A stretch of 64,000 bases of DNA from Candidatus Binataceae bacterium (lineage in GTDB: Bacteria > Desulfobacterota > Binatia > Binatales > Binataceae). Location of the stretch: the NCBI GenBank assembly GCA_035294265.1, contig DATGLK010000044.1, forward strand, positions 56,900-120,899, read 5' to 3'. Shown piece by piece: positions 9,528 through 18,359 of this stretch (position 1 is its first letter; each line of letters starts with the position of its first letter). The notes below the pieces were generated by a model that made no database searches, was not told the origin of the DNA, and saw only the letters and a program-made list of their open reading frames with translations. Made by a program: the position numbers and the translations under genes.

Positions 9528-9865
9528 CACCCCTCCAAAGAAACCCTTTTTTGTGCGCGCCGAGCAGCGAGGTCGAAGATTCTGAGACAGCTTGACGAAC
9601 CTCGGTGGCGCAGGCGAAACCCGGCCCGCGCGCACGAACGGCGGCCACGGCGGCCCGTTCAAGACAAGGCACTACGGTTTGTGCCCGCCTGGCCCCCCAC
9701 CTCGTTAACCTGTTCCGGGCAAGCGACACGATTAAGGATCAGGCGCGCGCGCGGCGCATTCATAGCCGCTCCCATGACAAGCGGCTTAGCCAATCGCGGA
9801 CCAAGGGCGACAGTCCCAATCCCCTATTGACCACCCCTTTTGCGCTCCATAAACGTAGGACCGCG
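9528..9865. other. Non-coding gap before the glycosyltransferase
   Basis: No convincing gene is seen. A T-run (CCCTTTTTTG, 9546-9555) follows the NTF2-like gene but without a clear stem. The reading frame of the downstream glycosyltransferase stays open from 9605, but the amino acids before residue 9866 look unlike the family. A TTGACC followed after 16 bases by ATAAAC, about 25 bases before the downstream ATG, is a weak promoter candidate. Confidence 0.4.
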
Positions 9866-11449
9866 ATGCTTGAGGAGTTGGGCGCCGCCGCTTATCCGGC
9901 AGGCATAGTGCGCAATCGATGGGCGATCGTGCTCGCGATGGTTGCGCTGGCGTCTATCGTCACCATGAATCGCCTGGGTCACGACATCTGTCGCGGCAAC
10001 GAGGCGATCGAGGCCGTGCTACTCCAGCAGATGGTCGAACATGGCCAGATGTTCCCGTTGGAAAATGGCCAATCACCGATGTACATGCCACCGCTGTTCC
10101 ATTGGACCGCGCTGGCCATCCATAAGCTGCTCGACCTCCATACCGTCACCCCCGCTAGCTTCCGCCTTACCTCGGCCCTGTACGCCACCGGCTCGGTCGC
10201 GCTGGTGAGCGGTTTCAGTTACGGGATACTGGGTCCCGACGGCGCCATCCTCGCCGGCCTGACCCTGCTCGGCGAGCATGAATTCGTCCGCCTGGGACGA
10301 TTGGGACGGGTTGATACCACCCTGGCGTTTTACGAGACCCTGGCGCTGCTGGCCTTTCTTTGGTGGCTGCGCGCGTTTCCCGAGGAGGGACAGACGCGTC
10401 GCGTAGGCGCTGCTCGACTCTATTTCTTAGGCATCGTGCTGGGCTTGGCGGTGCTGGCCAAGGGGCCGATCGGCGCCGGCCTGCCCGGATTGGCGATGGT
10501 GATCTTTTTGCTGGTCGAGCGCCGCTTCATCCAAGCCCTGCGGCAGCTTCGCCCCCTGCCCGTCCTGCTCAGCCTAGCGGTCGCCACGAGCTGGTACGGA
10601 GCCTGTTATCTGGCCGGCAAGCAAAACTTTCTACATCGGCTATTCGACGAAAACATGGGCCATCTGATGGGCTGGGGATGGGCCAGCATGCCACCCTGGT
10701 TCTATCTCGCGCCCACGCTGCTCAGCTCTCTGCCGCTCAGCCTGCTGGTGCCAATCGCGGTCTTTTTTGCCCTCTTCCGCAATCCGCCGCCGCCTCCCTA
10801 TAGCACCGACGACAGGCTCGTCGCCGTGCAGCGCCGCGACGCCTCCCGCTTACTGGCTATCTACTGGCTGGTTGCGCTGCTCTTTCTGTCGGCCGCCGTG
10901 TACAAAAGCCGCTGGTACATGCAACCGATCTGGCCGGCCTCGGCGATCGTGCTGGCCTGGGGAGTCAAACGCTTCGCGGCCTATTGCAAAGCCCGCTACG
11001 GTTTCCGCCGACTGGAAACGGCTTACGCCGCCATCGCCCTGCTAGCGGTGCTGACCAATCTGTTCATGATTCCGCTGGAAGAGCGGCATGAATGTGCCAA
11101 GATGAGCTATCGGCAGACGGCGCAGGCGATTTTAGGAGTGGTCAAACCTGGGGAGCCGCTTTACGCGGCTGGCTTCGTCGATGAAGACGCGGCACCGCTG
11201 CTCTTCTACCTGCATCGCACCGCACCCTTCATCCCGGCCAACCTCGATGGCGCGCCGGGCGGCTATATCATCATACCGGCTCGCTTATGGTCACCTCAGC
11301 GCGGCACGCTGGCGGGCTTCCGGGTGCTCCTGCGCTCGCCTCACGGCCGGCGCCAACCAGTTCTGCTGTACCATGTCGCGTCCGCACCGCCGGCCGTCAG
11401 CGGCGGGACCGCGGGCGGCACCCCATCCAGACGCGCTGCCCCCCTTTAA
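9866..11449 (+). CDS. Membrane glycosyltransferase, GT39/ArnT-like (PMT_2 family)
   Basis: A 527-residue integral inner-membrane protein with roughly ten to twelve hydrophobic segments. The first outer loop carries RGNEAIEAVLLQQM in place of the usual DE-x-Y motif, followed by YMPPLFHW, matching the KPPLFYW block of ArnT/PMT_2 enzymes. RLGRVDTTLAFYE matches the second conserved RxD block. Such enzymes move a sugar from a polyprenyl phosphate to lipid A, a protein or another lipid on the periplasmic face. ATG 9866 has AGGA 6 bases before it. It stands alone, convergent with a histidine kinase whose stop is 9 bases away. The acceptor is unknown. Confidence 0.82.
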   Translation: MLEELGAAAYPAGIVRNRWAIVLAMVALASIVTMNRLGHDICRGNEAIEAVLLQQMVEHGQMFPLENGQSPMYMPPLFHWTALAIHKLLDLHTVTPASFRLTSALYATGSVALVSGFSYGILGPDGAILAGLTLLGEHEFVRLGRLGRVDTTLAFYETLALLAFLWWLRAFPEEGQTRRVGAARLYFLGIVLGLAVLAKGPIGAGLPGLAMVIFLLVERRFIQALRQLRPLPVLLSLAVATSWYGACYLAGKQNFLHRLFDENMGHLMGWGWASMPPWFYLAPTLLSSLPLSLLVPIAVFFALFRNPPPPPYSTDDRLVAVQRRDASRLLAIYWLVALLFLSAAVYKSRWYMQPIWPASAIVLAWGVKRFAAYCKARYGFRRLETAYAAIALLAVLTNLFMIPLEERHECAKMSYRQTAQAILGVVKPGEPLYAAGFVDEDAAPLLFYLHRTAPFIPANLDGAPGGYIIIPARLWSPQRGTLAGFRVLLRSPHGRRQPVLLYHVASAPPAVSGGTAGGTPSRRAAPL

Positions 11450-11458
11450 GTAACGCGC

Positions 11459-12208
11459 CTAGGCCGGCACCACCCGCGGAAGCTCGACTCGAAAGCGGCT
11501 TCCCGCTCCCGGATGGGAATCGACTTCGACACATCCGCCCATCGCAGCCACCTGCCGCTTGACCAGGGCCAGTCCTAGTCCCAGGCCGCGGCTGAGGCGC
11601 CGATTGCTATGCGATAGCTGCACAAAGGGGCGAAAGATAAGGGCTAGGCTTTCAGGATCGATTCCCCGGCCGCTATCGATAATCTCCAGCGCCAGCCCCT
11701 CGCGCCCAGCGCTGAGCGGCGCTATCCGCACCTTCACCATGCCCCGGTCGGTAAACTTCAAACCATTGGAACATAGATTGAAAAGAATCGATCGCAGCAT
11801 CTTGCGATCGCAATAAACGGCTCGTAACTCAGGCGCTACGTCAAAGCGCAACACGAGGTCACGTCGCCGGCTTATCGCCTCCAGCGCGGGCGCAAGTTCG
11901 CTTAGCAAGCCATCCAAGTTAAACTGCTCGGGCTGCGGCGGGGCGGGATTGGTCCAATCGATCAGGTTCTCTACGGTATGGGCCAACTCGGCCGCGCTCA
12001 GCCGCATCCGATCCAGCATCTGGCCGGGCTCCGCCCCCAGCCGCTCGCCCCAATCCTCGATTAAGATTTCAAGGTAGCCCGTCATCACCGTCAACGGCGC
12101 GCGCAACTCATGGCACAGGTTGGCTAGCAACTCGTTGGGTTCGACCAGCGAACCCAAGATAGCGCCGGTGGCCACGGGCGTGACGGGGAGCAATTGCGCT
12201 TCCTGCAC
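11459..12208 (-). CDS. Small soluble sensor histidine kinase (HisKA + HATPase only)
   Basis: A 249-residue kinase core. The dimerisation/phosphoacceptor helix has NLCHELRAPL with His33. The ATP-binding domain shows the N box (NLCSNGLKFT), G1 (DSGRGI), F box (FRPFVQL) and G2 (GLGLGL). There is no membrane segment and almost no room for a sensor domain before the H box, so it must read an intracellular partner or be recruited by another protein. It starts at GTG 12208 with AAGGAG upstream. No response regulator gene is adjacent, making it an orphan. Confidence 0.9.
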   Translation of the reverse strand: MQEAQLLPVTPVATGAILGSLVEPNELLANLCHELRAPLTVMTGYLEILIEDWGERLGAEPGQMLDRMRLSAAELAHTVENLIDWTNPAPPQPEQFNLDGLLSELAPALEAISRRRDLVLRFDVAPELRAVYCDRKMLRSILFNLCSNGLKFTDRGMVKVRIAPLSAGREGLALEIIDSGRGIDPESLALIFRPFVQLSHSNRRLSRGLGLGLALVKRQVAAMGGCVEVDSHPGAGSRFRVELPRVVPA

Positions 12209-12808
12209 AGGCCAAACTCCTTGGGAGGTTCCGCCGCCACAGCCACCGCGCCTCAGTTGGGTTCAAATAAAGCAGAAACAGCAGCACGCGCTATTGGGAA
12301 AATTACCTAAATCGAGGGAAAAAATGTCTTAGAAAGGAACAAAAACTGACTCAGAAAAGCGCTCGAGAACGGGCTGGATAGCCAAAATCACCTGCCGCCT
12401 CCCGCAGCGGCGGTTCCGCCGCCAACTAGCGCGCAAACCGCCCGATGCGACCGAGTTGGCTCCGCTACCCCTCGACGTCGCGAGGCGTAAGCCTGTGAAG
12501 CGGCCAACCGCCAGTACGTCATCCTACGCGCAGCGAGCACAGGCGGTGGATCTCGCACAGCTCGGGGTGCAGTGGCGCGCGCGACCCTGCCCGCGCCGAC
12601 GAATGGCGGCATGGCGTCCCACCCCACTAGGCCCAAGCCGGTACCGGCTTCACTCAACTTATCTAGGAAACGCGCCATTAGCTGTTTCTCGGTGTTTTAA
12701 ACTATTTGACATTTGCCGCGGCTAGGGTGCATAAGGCTCATCATAGCAGCACAGAGCATCCTGCCCGTCAGATTACGCGGAACAGGCGAGAGATGCTGAG
12801 GCTTTGCG
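12209..12808. other. 600-base intergenic region upstream of the CRISPR operon
   Basis: The stretch separates the divergent histidine kinase and cmr1. Open frames here have no family features. The part near 12260-12350 is AT-richer than its surroundings. No direct repeats of CRISPR size are present, so this is not an array or an array remnant that I can see. A likely promoter for the cmr operon lies at 12706-12735. Confidence 0.5.
12706..12735 (+). promoter_or_regulatory. Likely sigma-70 promoter of the cmr operon
   Basis: TTGACA (12706-12711) is a perfect -35 box; 18 bases later CATAAG (12730-12735) matches four of six -10 positions. It sits in a locally AT-rich stretch about 75 bases before cmr1 and is the only promoter-like element found near the operon, whose genes overlap or nearly touch as far as 21836. 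Confidence 0.45.
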
Positions 12809-14173
12809 ATGCCAAAACCTGCTGACATTCCTGCCTGCCCTGAAGCTCCATCAGTTCAGTCACCCGCGCGAGTCGTCAGAGAGTACGACATCTCGCTGGT
12901 CACGCCTCTCTTCGGTGGCGGTGCGGAGGCCGGCATACCCGATGAAAGCCTGCCCATCCGAGGGACATCGATTCGGGGCCAACTTCGCTACTGGTGGCGA
13001 ATTGTCATCGGGCACCAACTTGGCAGCCGCATGTGGCAGCGGGAAGAAGAGGTTTTTGGAAGCACCGACTTCCCTAGTCCCCTACGCGTACATGTAGCCG
13101 AGCAGCCGCGGATCCTGCCGGTCGACCCCGGCGAATACGGAAGCGCAGGGGACCCTGCCGCATACGCCCTATTCTCGGCGATAGAAAGTGGGCGGCAGGT
13201 CGCAAGGGAGGGCCCCGTCTTTCGGCTGCAATTGGCCTGGGATGACGCGCAGGGTCTTCAATCGCGACGCAGAGGACAGAACGCACAAAGGAAGAAAGAA
13301 CATAGGGCTGTCCTACCGGAGGTGGTCCAGGACATCGGCCTGGATATTATCGAGGCACTGAGGGCCTGGTGCACGTTCGGCGGCCTCGGTGCTCGCAGCC
13401 GTAGGGGATGTGGTGCGGTTTTCTGTCAAGAACTCGCATCCGCACTACCGCACCTACCTGGCAGCATTTACCTTGCACCGCCGCAATCCAACGCCGTAGC
13501 GGCATGGAAGGAATCGGTCAAGGCGTACCGAAATTTTCGGCAATCCCCTAGAGGAAAAAAGCACCAGAAGGTCATTGGCCCCAAGACCGTTAGAGTGCCC
13601 GGACGGAGCCACTGGCCCGAAGCGGATTCGATTCGAAAAATAACAGGTTCTTCCTTAAAGCCACCACCGGGCACACCGTCCAACGCCACGCCGGCAGATG
13701 AGAACTCCCAGGATCACTCGGTTCCCGTCGTCCCAGAGCATCTCCTGCCAGCGTTCCCAAGGGCGATTTTAGGGCTGCCGATCAACTTCCATTTCGCCGA
13801 TTCCCCTGGGAAAACGCGTCCGGGCCGACCCTACAAAGATCCCCAGGACGTCCAACTGACACCTGTTCTCCCGGACGGCGTAGGCGGCTCTGATCGCATG
13901 CTAGCGCCGGCGATAACGCGACCGTTGTGGCACCAGGGCAAGTGGCATCCTGCAGTGGTCATCATAAAACCAAGCATCCCGAGCGGGCTGAAGCTAAAGC
14001 TTATCGGTGAGCGCGCGCGGGCCGACGGAGGTGACCTATCCTACGACCTGCCGATCGACCGGGTCGTAAATTCCTCGTTCGGCGTGCTCCGCCCGATGCG
14101 TTCTTACGCTTCCGCACTGAGCGCACTCGCCGATTTTCTTAAGGAGACCGGGTTCACCGAGGTTGTACCGTGA
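12809..14173 (+). CDS. cmr1: Type III-B CRISPR RAMP protein Cmr1
   Basis: A 454-residue RAMP protein. The N-terminal segment YDISLVTPLFGGGAEAG, then PIRGTSIRGQLRYWWR and EEEVFGS, is characteristic of Cmr1, which caps the target-3' end of the Cmr effector complex. A glycine-rich patch, GGLGARSRRGCGAV near residue 190, fits the RAMP G-loop. The gene opens the operon and ends overlapping the GTG of cmr2 by 4 bases. The middle (about 225-300) is hydrophilic and less conserved. Confident. Confidence 0.92.
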   Translation: MPKPADIPACPEAPSVQSPARVVREYDISLVTPLFGGGAEAGIPDESLPIRGTSIRGQLRYWWRIVIGHQLGSRMWQREEEVFGSTDFPSPLRVHVAEQPRILPVDPGEYGSAGDPAAYALFSAIESGRQVAREGPVFRLQLAWDDAQGLQSRRRGQNAQRKKEHRAVLPEVVQDIGLDIIEALRAWCTFGGLGARSRRGCGAVFCQELASALPHLPGSIYLAPPQSNAVAAWKESVKAYRNFRQSPRGKKHQKVIGPKTVRVPGRSHWPEADSIRKITGSSLKPPPGTPSNATPADENSQDHSVPVVPEHLLPAFPRAILGLPINFHFADSPGKTRPGRPYKDPQDVQLTPVLPDGVGGSDRMLAPAITRPLWHQGKWHPAVVIIKPSIPSGLKLKLIGERARADGGDLSYDLPIDRVVNSSFGVLRPMRSYASALSALADFLKETGFTEVVP

Positions 14174-15915
14174 GCGGCAATCTCCTCGCTCTTAGCGTTG
14201 GCCCCGTGCAGGAATTCATCAGCGCGGCGCGGCGCACCCGAGACCTGTGGTTTGGGTCTTATCTGCTCTCCGAGATTAGCAAGGCGGCAGCCAAGGCGGT
14301 TAAGGCGCACGGAAAGCTGATCTTTCCCGCGCCGCTGGACGATGCCCAGCTCGATCGCGATTCGTTCAACGTCGCCAACATAATCTTGGCCAAGCTCTCA
14401 CAGTTCGAACCCGAGCAGGTAGCGCACGCCGCCAAGGCTGCCGCTCAACAGCGTTGGCGCGGGTTCGCTCGGTCCGTGCTGACCCGGTACCAAGACGTGA
14501 TCCGACAAAGAATCTGGGAAGAGCAGATCGATGACGTGATCGAGTTCTATGCGGCGTGGCATCCCTACGCACCTGAAAGCTACTCGCAAGACCGCGCGGC
14601 GCTGATGCGGCTGCTGGCCGCTCGCAAGCTTTGCCGCGACTTTGTACCTGCCAAGGGGCACGCCGGCATTCCCAAGTCATCGCTCGACGGTCTGCGCGAG
14701 AGCGTGTTGTTGAAAGAGCGGCTTTACGGACACCGCCGCCCGCTGCGCCTGAGCGAGGGCGAAGAGCTCGACGTCGTCGGGCTGGTCAAGCGCACCTGGG
14801 GCCCTGAAGGGCAGGTGGTGCACTACCCTTCGGTGGCGCGCGTCGCTGCGGATCCATGGCTGCGCGGCGCGGAGCAACATCTAAGCCAGCTCAAACAGGC
14901 CTGCGCCGAACTAGCCGGTCGAAGGATTTTGAATCGGCTCGACGTATCCCCAGGCGGCCATCCCCATTATGCCCTCTTTCCCTTCGAGGGCACGGCGGTG
15001 TTTCGCTCGAGACACCCAGAATTCATCAAGGAGACAGAAATCAAGGATCAAGACCTGAACCCGCTAAGGGCAGCTCTCACAGAGCTGATAGGACAGTACG
15101 GCGAGCCCAGTCCATACCTCGCCGTCTTGGTCGCCGACGGCGATCGGATGGGTCAAGCGCTCTCGCGACTTGATTTGCCGAACCAGCACCGCAATTTCTC
15201 CCGCGCGCTCGCCAGCTTCGCGAGCAATGCGCGCGATATCGTTAATGCCCATAGCGGCGTTATGGTGTATGCGGGCGGCGACGATGTTCTGGCTTTCTTG
15301 CCGGTCGATCGGTGCCTGGGATGCGCCCGCGCACTGCACGACGCCTTCGGCGACGCCCTAGCCGGTAAGACAGCGAAGGGTGCGCCCACTCCTACCTTGT
15401 CCGTGGGGCTGGCGATCGCTCATTTCATGGAGCCGTTGGAAGATCTGCTCGACTATGGCCGCCAGGCTGAAAAACACGCCAAGCACCCTCATCCCGAAGA
15501 TGGCCAGCAGGGGGACCGCGATGGGCTTGCGGTCCACGTCGTCAAGCGTGGGCGAGGGCCAGTTGGATTTCGCGCCAACTGGTCGGAAAACCCGGATCAA
15601 CACTTGGCGCGGCTGGCCGGTTGGATGCGGTCGGCCGCCATCTCAGGCCGCGTCGCCTACGACCTGCGCAAGCTGGCCGAGGTGTATGACGCGTGGACGG
15701 ACCGGGCCAGCCTCAGGGATGCGATACAAAGAGACGCCTTATTGCTAATGGCCGGAAAACGGACGGCTGGCACGGCCCAGATCGACGCAATCAACGAACT
15801 CATCCGCGAGCGCGTCACGGATGCCGGCGCATTGCGCACCCTGGTTAACGAACTTCTCATAGCCCGGCAGATTGGGGCGGCCATGAGGCAAGCGGAGCCC
15901 AACTCGCGCAATTAA
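14170..15915 (+). CDS. cmr2: Type III-B CRISPR large subunit Cmr2 (Cas10), without HD domain
   Basis: A 581-residue Cas10. It opens at once with LALSVGPVQEFISAARRTRD, which in longer Cmr2 proteins follows the HD nuclease domain; so the HD DNase is absent. The palm carries VADGDRMG (Asp323, Asp325) and YAGGDDVLAFL (GGDD at 369-372), the polymerase site that makes cyclic oligoadenylates on target RNA binding. GIPKSSLDGLRESVL near 165 matches the linker block that normally sits beside a zinc finger, but the zinc cysteines are not evident. Translation starts at GTG 14170, inside the cmr1 stop. The immune output must rest on cyclic oligoadenylate signalling to the two CARF proteins downstream and on Cmr4 RNA cleavage. 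Confidence 0.93.
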   Translation: MSGNLLALSVGPVQEFISAARRTRDLWFGSYLLSEISKAAAKAVKAHGKLIFPAPLDDAQLDRDSFNVANIILAKLSQFEPEQVAHAAKAAAQQRWRGFARSVLTRYQDVIRQRIWEEQIDDVIEFYAAWHPYAPESYSQDRAALMRLLAARKLCRDFVPAKGHAGIPKSSLDGLRESVLLKERLYGHRRPLRLSEGEELDVVGLVKRTWGPEGQVVHYPSVARVAADPWLRGAEQHLSQLKQACAELAGRRILNRLDVSPGGHPHYALFPFEGTAVFRSRHPEFIKETEIKDQDLNPLRAALTELIGQYGEPSPYLAVLVADGDRMGQALSRLDLPNQHRNFSRALASFASNARDIVNAHSGVMVYAGGDDVLAFLPVDRCLGCARALHDAFGDALAGKTAKGAPTPTLSVGLAIAHFMEPLEDLLDYGRQAEKHAKHPHPEDGQQGDRDGLAVHVVKRGRGPVGFRANWSENPDQHLARLAGWMRSAAISGRVAYDLRKLAEVYDAWTDRASLRDAIQRDALLLMAGKRTAGTAQIDAINELIRERVTDAGALRTLVNELLIARQIGAAMRQAEPNSRN

Positions 15916-15929
15916 GGAGGGACTTCCGC

Positions 15930-17081
15930 GTGACAATTGTCGAGATCACCTGCCGCGACCCCGTTGTCTCCCGTGACAGCCGTCCTTTTGGCGCCAACCA
16001 GGGCAATCGGATGCGCGCGCTGGAGTGGCTGCTACCTTCGGTGGTCGCCGGATCGCTGCGATCGGCCTTGGCGATATCAGCGAACCGTGACTTTTCATCA
16101 TCGGTCGTTCAGGACTTACTCGGAGTCGGAATTGCCGGGCCGCTTCCGCTCGCCTGTAGGAAGCTGTACTTTCCCGCGCCGCAGGATTGTGTTGTCCATC
16201 AAGGGAAGGCGTGGCGCGCGGCGCCGCAAGCATCTCATAGCGGCGGATGCGATTGGCCGTCACCGGGTCTGCGCCCTGTCCAACTGGCCGACCCGCGGGC
16301 ACCTCAGGACCTGAAGCCCGATCCGGCTCCTGCCTGGTGGCCCGCCGATGAGTGCACCAAATGGCTAGCCGGTGAAGAGATCGCGCTCGATTGCCGCTTC
16401 CTGCGCCATCCCAAGACCGATTATCGAACTCACGTGCACATTGATCCGGACGCGGGAGCAGCGGAAGAGGGCGCCCTGTTCACCACCGCCGCGCTGGCTC
16501 TCGGTGCTTTGCCTCGACACGGTGCCCCCGCCGGAGCTAATAGGAAGGACCGGTTCTTGCCTATCAAGCTGGCGGCTCGCCTAGACGCCAAAGAGTGGTG
16601 CGCCGAGGCGGCAGCAAATCTGGACCTGCTACATCCAATGGGCGGCGAGCGCCGCCTGATCCATTGCAAGACAACAACCGACACACAGGCCTGGCAGTGC
16701 CCCAAAACGATCGCGGCGAAGCTGGCGAACGCGCCGCGCGTAAAGATGATGCTGGCCACACCCGCCATCTTCGCGGAGGGTTGGCGTCCGGCGTGGCTAA
16801 ATAACGAACTGGTCGGCACACCTCCCGGTGCGGCCGTTCGCTTGCGCTTGGTTGGGGTTAGCATCCAGCGCTGGCGAGCGGTTTCCGGTTGGTCGCTGGC
16901 GGCGCCGCGCGGCCCAAAACCGATCAAGCGGATGGTTCCAGCGGGCGGCGTTTACTTCTTCGAGACCGAAAACGGGGCCGGCAACGCTTCGGACTTGGCC
17001 CACCGCTGGTTGGAATCGGTTAGCGACGACGAGCAGGACCGGCGAGACGGCTTTGGCCTGGCGCTATGGGGTGTCTGGTAG
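15930..17081 (+). CDS. cmr3: Type III-B CRISPR RAMP protein Cmr3
   Basis: A 383-residue RAMP protein expected to hold the 5' handle of the crRNA beside Cmr2. The start ITCRDPVVSRDSRPFGANQG and the following LPSVVAGSLRSAL are typical of Cmr3. A glycine-rich end (RRDGFGLALWGVW) completes the fold. A perfect AAGGAGG (15914-15920), overlapping the cmr2 stop, lies 9 bases before GTG 15930 and decides the start. Cmr4 follows 22 bases after the stop. Confidence 0.88.
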   Translation: MTIVEITCRDPVVSRDSRPFGANQGNRMRALEWLLPSVVAGSLRSALAISANRDFSSSVVQDLLGVGIAGPLPLACRKLYFPAPQDCVVHQGKAWRAAPQASHSGGCDWPSPGLRPVQLADPRAPQDLKPDPAPAWWPADECTKWLAGEEIALDCRFLRHPKTDYRTHVHIDPDAGAAEEGALFTTAALALGALPRHGAPAGANRKDRFLPIKLAARLDAKEWCAEAAANLDLLHPMGGERRLIHCKTTTDTQAWQCPKTIAAKLANAPRVKMMLATPAIFAEGWRPAWLNNELVGTPPGAAVRLRLVGVSIQRWRAVSGWSLAAPRGPKPIKRMVPAGGVYFFETENGAGNASDLAHRWLESVSDDEQDRRDGFGLALWGVW

Positions 17082-17103
17082 TTACGGGCCGCAGGTAGAC
17101 GCG

Positions 17104-18015
17104 ATGAAACATACACAGATCTTTTGGCTGCACACGCTGTCGCCAACCCATGTCGGCACCGGCCAGGATGTTGGATATATCGACCTTCCGATCCAGCGAG
17201 ACAAGGTCACGGGCTGGCCGCTGATTCCGGCCTCCGCATTCAAGGGAGTGTGGGCCGATCATTACGGCGCCACCGAGGCCAAGCGCAACAGTGATAACTA
17301 CCTCAGACTGGCCTTCGGACGAGCATCCGATCGGGATTCCAAGGAATCCAACGCCGGCGCCTTGATTCCCACCGACGCGCGTCTGGTCTGCCTACCAGTG
17401 CGCAGCTTTCAGGGTACTTTCGCCTGGTGCACCTCCCAGCTCGCCCTGCAGCTGCTCCATCGCGATCTCAGCCTCGCCGGCATGGCCGACCTCCCGCCGA
17501 TTCCGCCGGCGGTTGCTGAAAACCATATTCATCGCACCACAAATACCAAGCTGGAAGACAACGGACGTATTTTCCTGGAAGACCTCGATTTCGAGGGCAA
17601 CGAGTGCCCCGTAGCCACCGCATGGGCCAAGCGGCTGGGCGACTGGATCTTCGCCGGCGACGAGGACAAAGCCTGGCGCGATCGTTTTGTCGAGCGTTTC
17701 GCAATCCTGCCCAATGCAATTTTCGATTTCCTCACGGAAACGGGAACCGAGGTTTCCACCCGAGTAAAGATCGACGACAATTTCAAGACGGTGGCGACGG
17801 GTCAGCTCTGGAACGAAGAGGCGTTGCCAGCGGAGACCATCCTCTCGGGACTTATTTGCTGCGATCGAATTTATACTCCCAACGCCGATGTCACGCCGGA
17901 CGACCTGATTCGCAAGTTCGCCAGCGAAACCCTTGCGCTCCAGATCGGCGGCAAGGCCTCCGTCGGCCGCGGACGCGTGCGATGCGTCTTCAGCCACACC
18001 AGCGAGGGGCGCTAA
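17104..18015 (+). CDS. cmr4: Type III-B CRISPR RAMP protein Cmr4 (backbone, target RNA nuclease)
   Basis: A 303-residue backbone subunit. The N-terminus has THVGTGQDVGYIDLPIQRD, in which Asp27 matches the aspartate that cuts target RNA at 6-base steps in studied Cmr complexes. IPASAFKGVWADH is the conserved RAMP block, and LQIGGKASVGRGRVR near the end is the G-loop. Its ATG is at 17104. The TAA stop shares its last A with the ATG of cmr5 (TAATG). All parts needed for RNA cleavage appear intact. Confidence 0.93.
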   Translation: MKHTQIFWLHTLSPTHVGTGQDVGYIDLPIQRDKVTGWPLIPASAFKGVWADHYGATEAKRNSDNYLRLAFGRASDRDSKESNAGALIPTDARLVCLPVRSFQGTFAWCTSQLALQLLHRDLSLAGMADLPPIPPAVAENHIHRTTNTKLEDNGRIFLEDLDFEGNECPVATAWAKRLGDWIFAGDEDKAWRDRFVERFAILPNAIFDFLTETGTEVSTRVKIDDNFKTVATGQLWNEEALPAETILSGLICCDRIYTPNADVTPDDLIRKFASETLALQIGGKASVGRGRVRCVFSHTSEGR

Positions 18016-18359
18016 TGGAATCAACCAAAAGCCAGAAGATGGCCCAGGCCGCCTTCCAAACAATCGAGAGTCGCGAAATCACTAAGGAGTTTGCCAGTTT
18101 CGCCCGCTCCTTCCCAGCGCTGATTCACGCCTGCGGCCTCGCGCAGGCCCTCGCCTTCGGACACGAGAAGCACCCCGAATACTTGAACGATCTGGCGGCG
18201 GTTCTGGTTGCGGCAGGCCATCGTGAAGCCTCGTCTGCGGAAAGTCTGGCCGAGGCGACGCGGACGCAGCCCGTTGCGGCCTACGTCCGCCTGAGCCGCA
18301 GTGCGCTGCAAGCCGCGGGCTGGCTTAAACGGTACGCCGAGGCTGCGCAGACCAAATGA
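18015..18359 (+). CDS. cmr5: Type III-B CRISPR small subunit Cmr5
   Basis: A 114-residue all-helical protein, the right size for Cmr5, which lines the inner filament of the complex next to Cmr4. The opening SQKMAQAAFQTIESR and a later FPALIHACGLAQALAF are characteristic. It overlaps cmr4 by one base and cmr6 by four (ATGA), so translation is coupled along the operon. Confidence 0.88.
   Translation: MESTKSQKMAQAAFQTIESREITKEFASFARSFPALIHACGLAQALAFGHEKHPEYLNDLAAVLVAAGHREASSAESLAEATRTQPVAAYVRLSRSALQAAGWLKRYAEAAQTK

Noticed and set aside
12388-12678. Minus-strand open frame between the histidine kinase and cmr1
   Set aside because: Low-complexity Arg/Ala-rich translation with no ribosome site or homologous pattern.
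12209-12808. Search for a CRISPR array or leader next to cmr1
   Set aside because: No direct repeat of 25-40 bases is present in this gap or after the operon.
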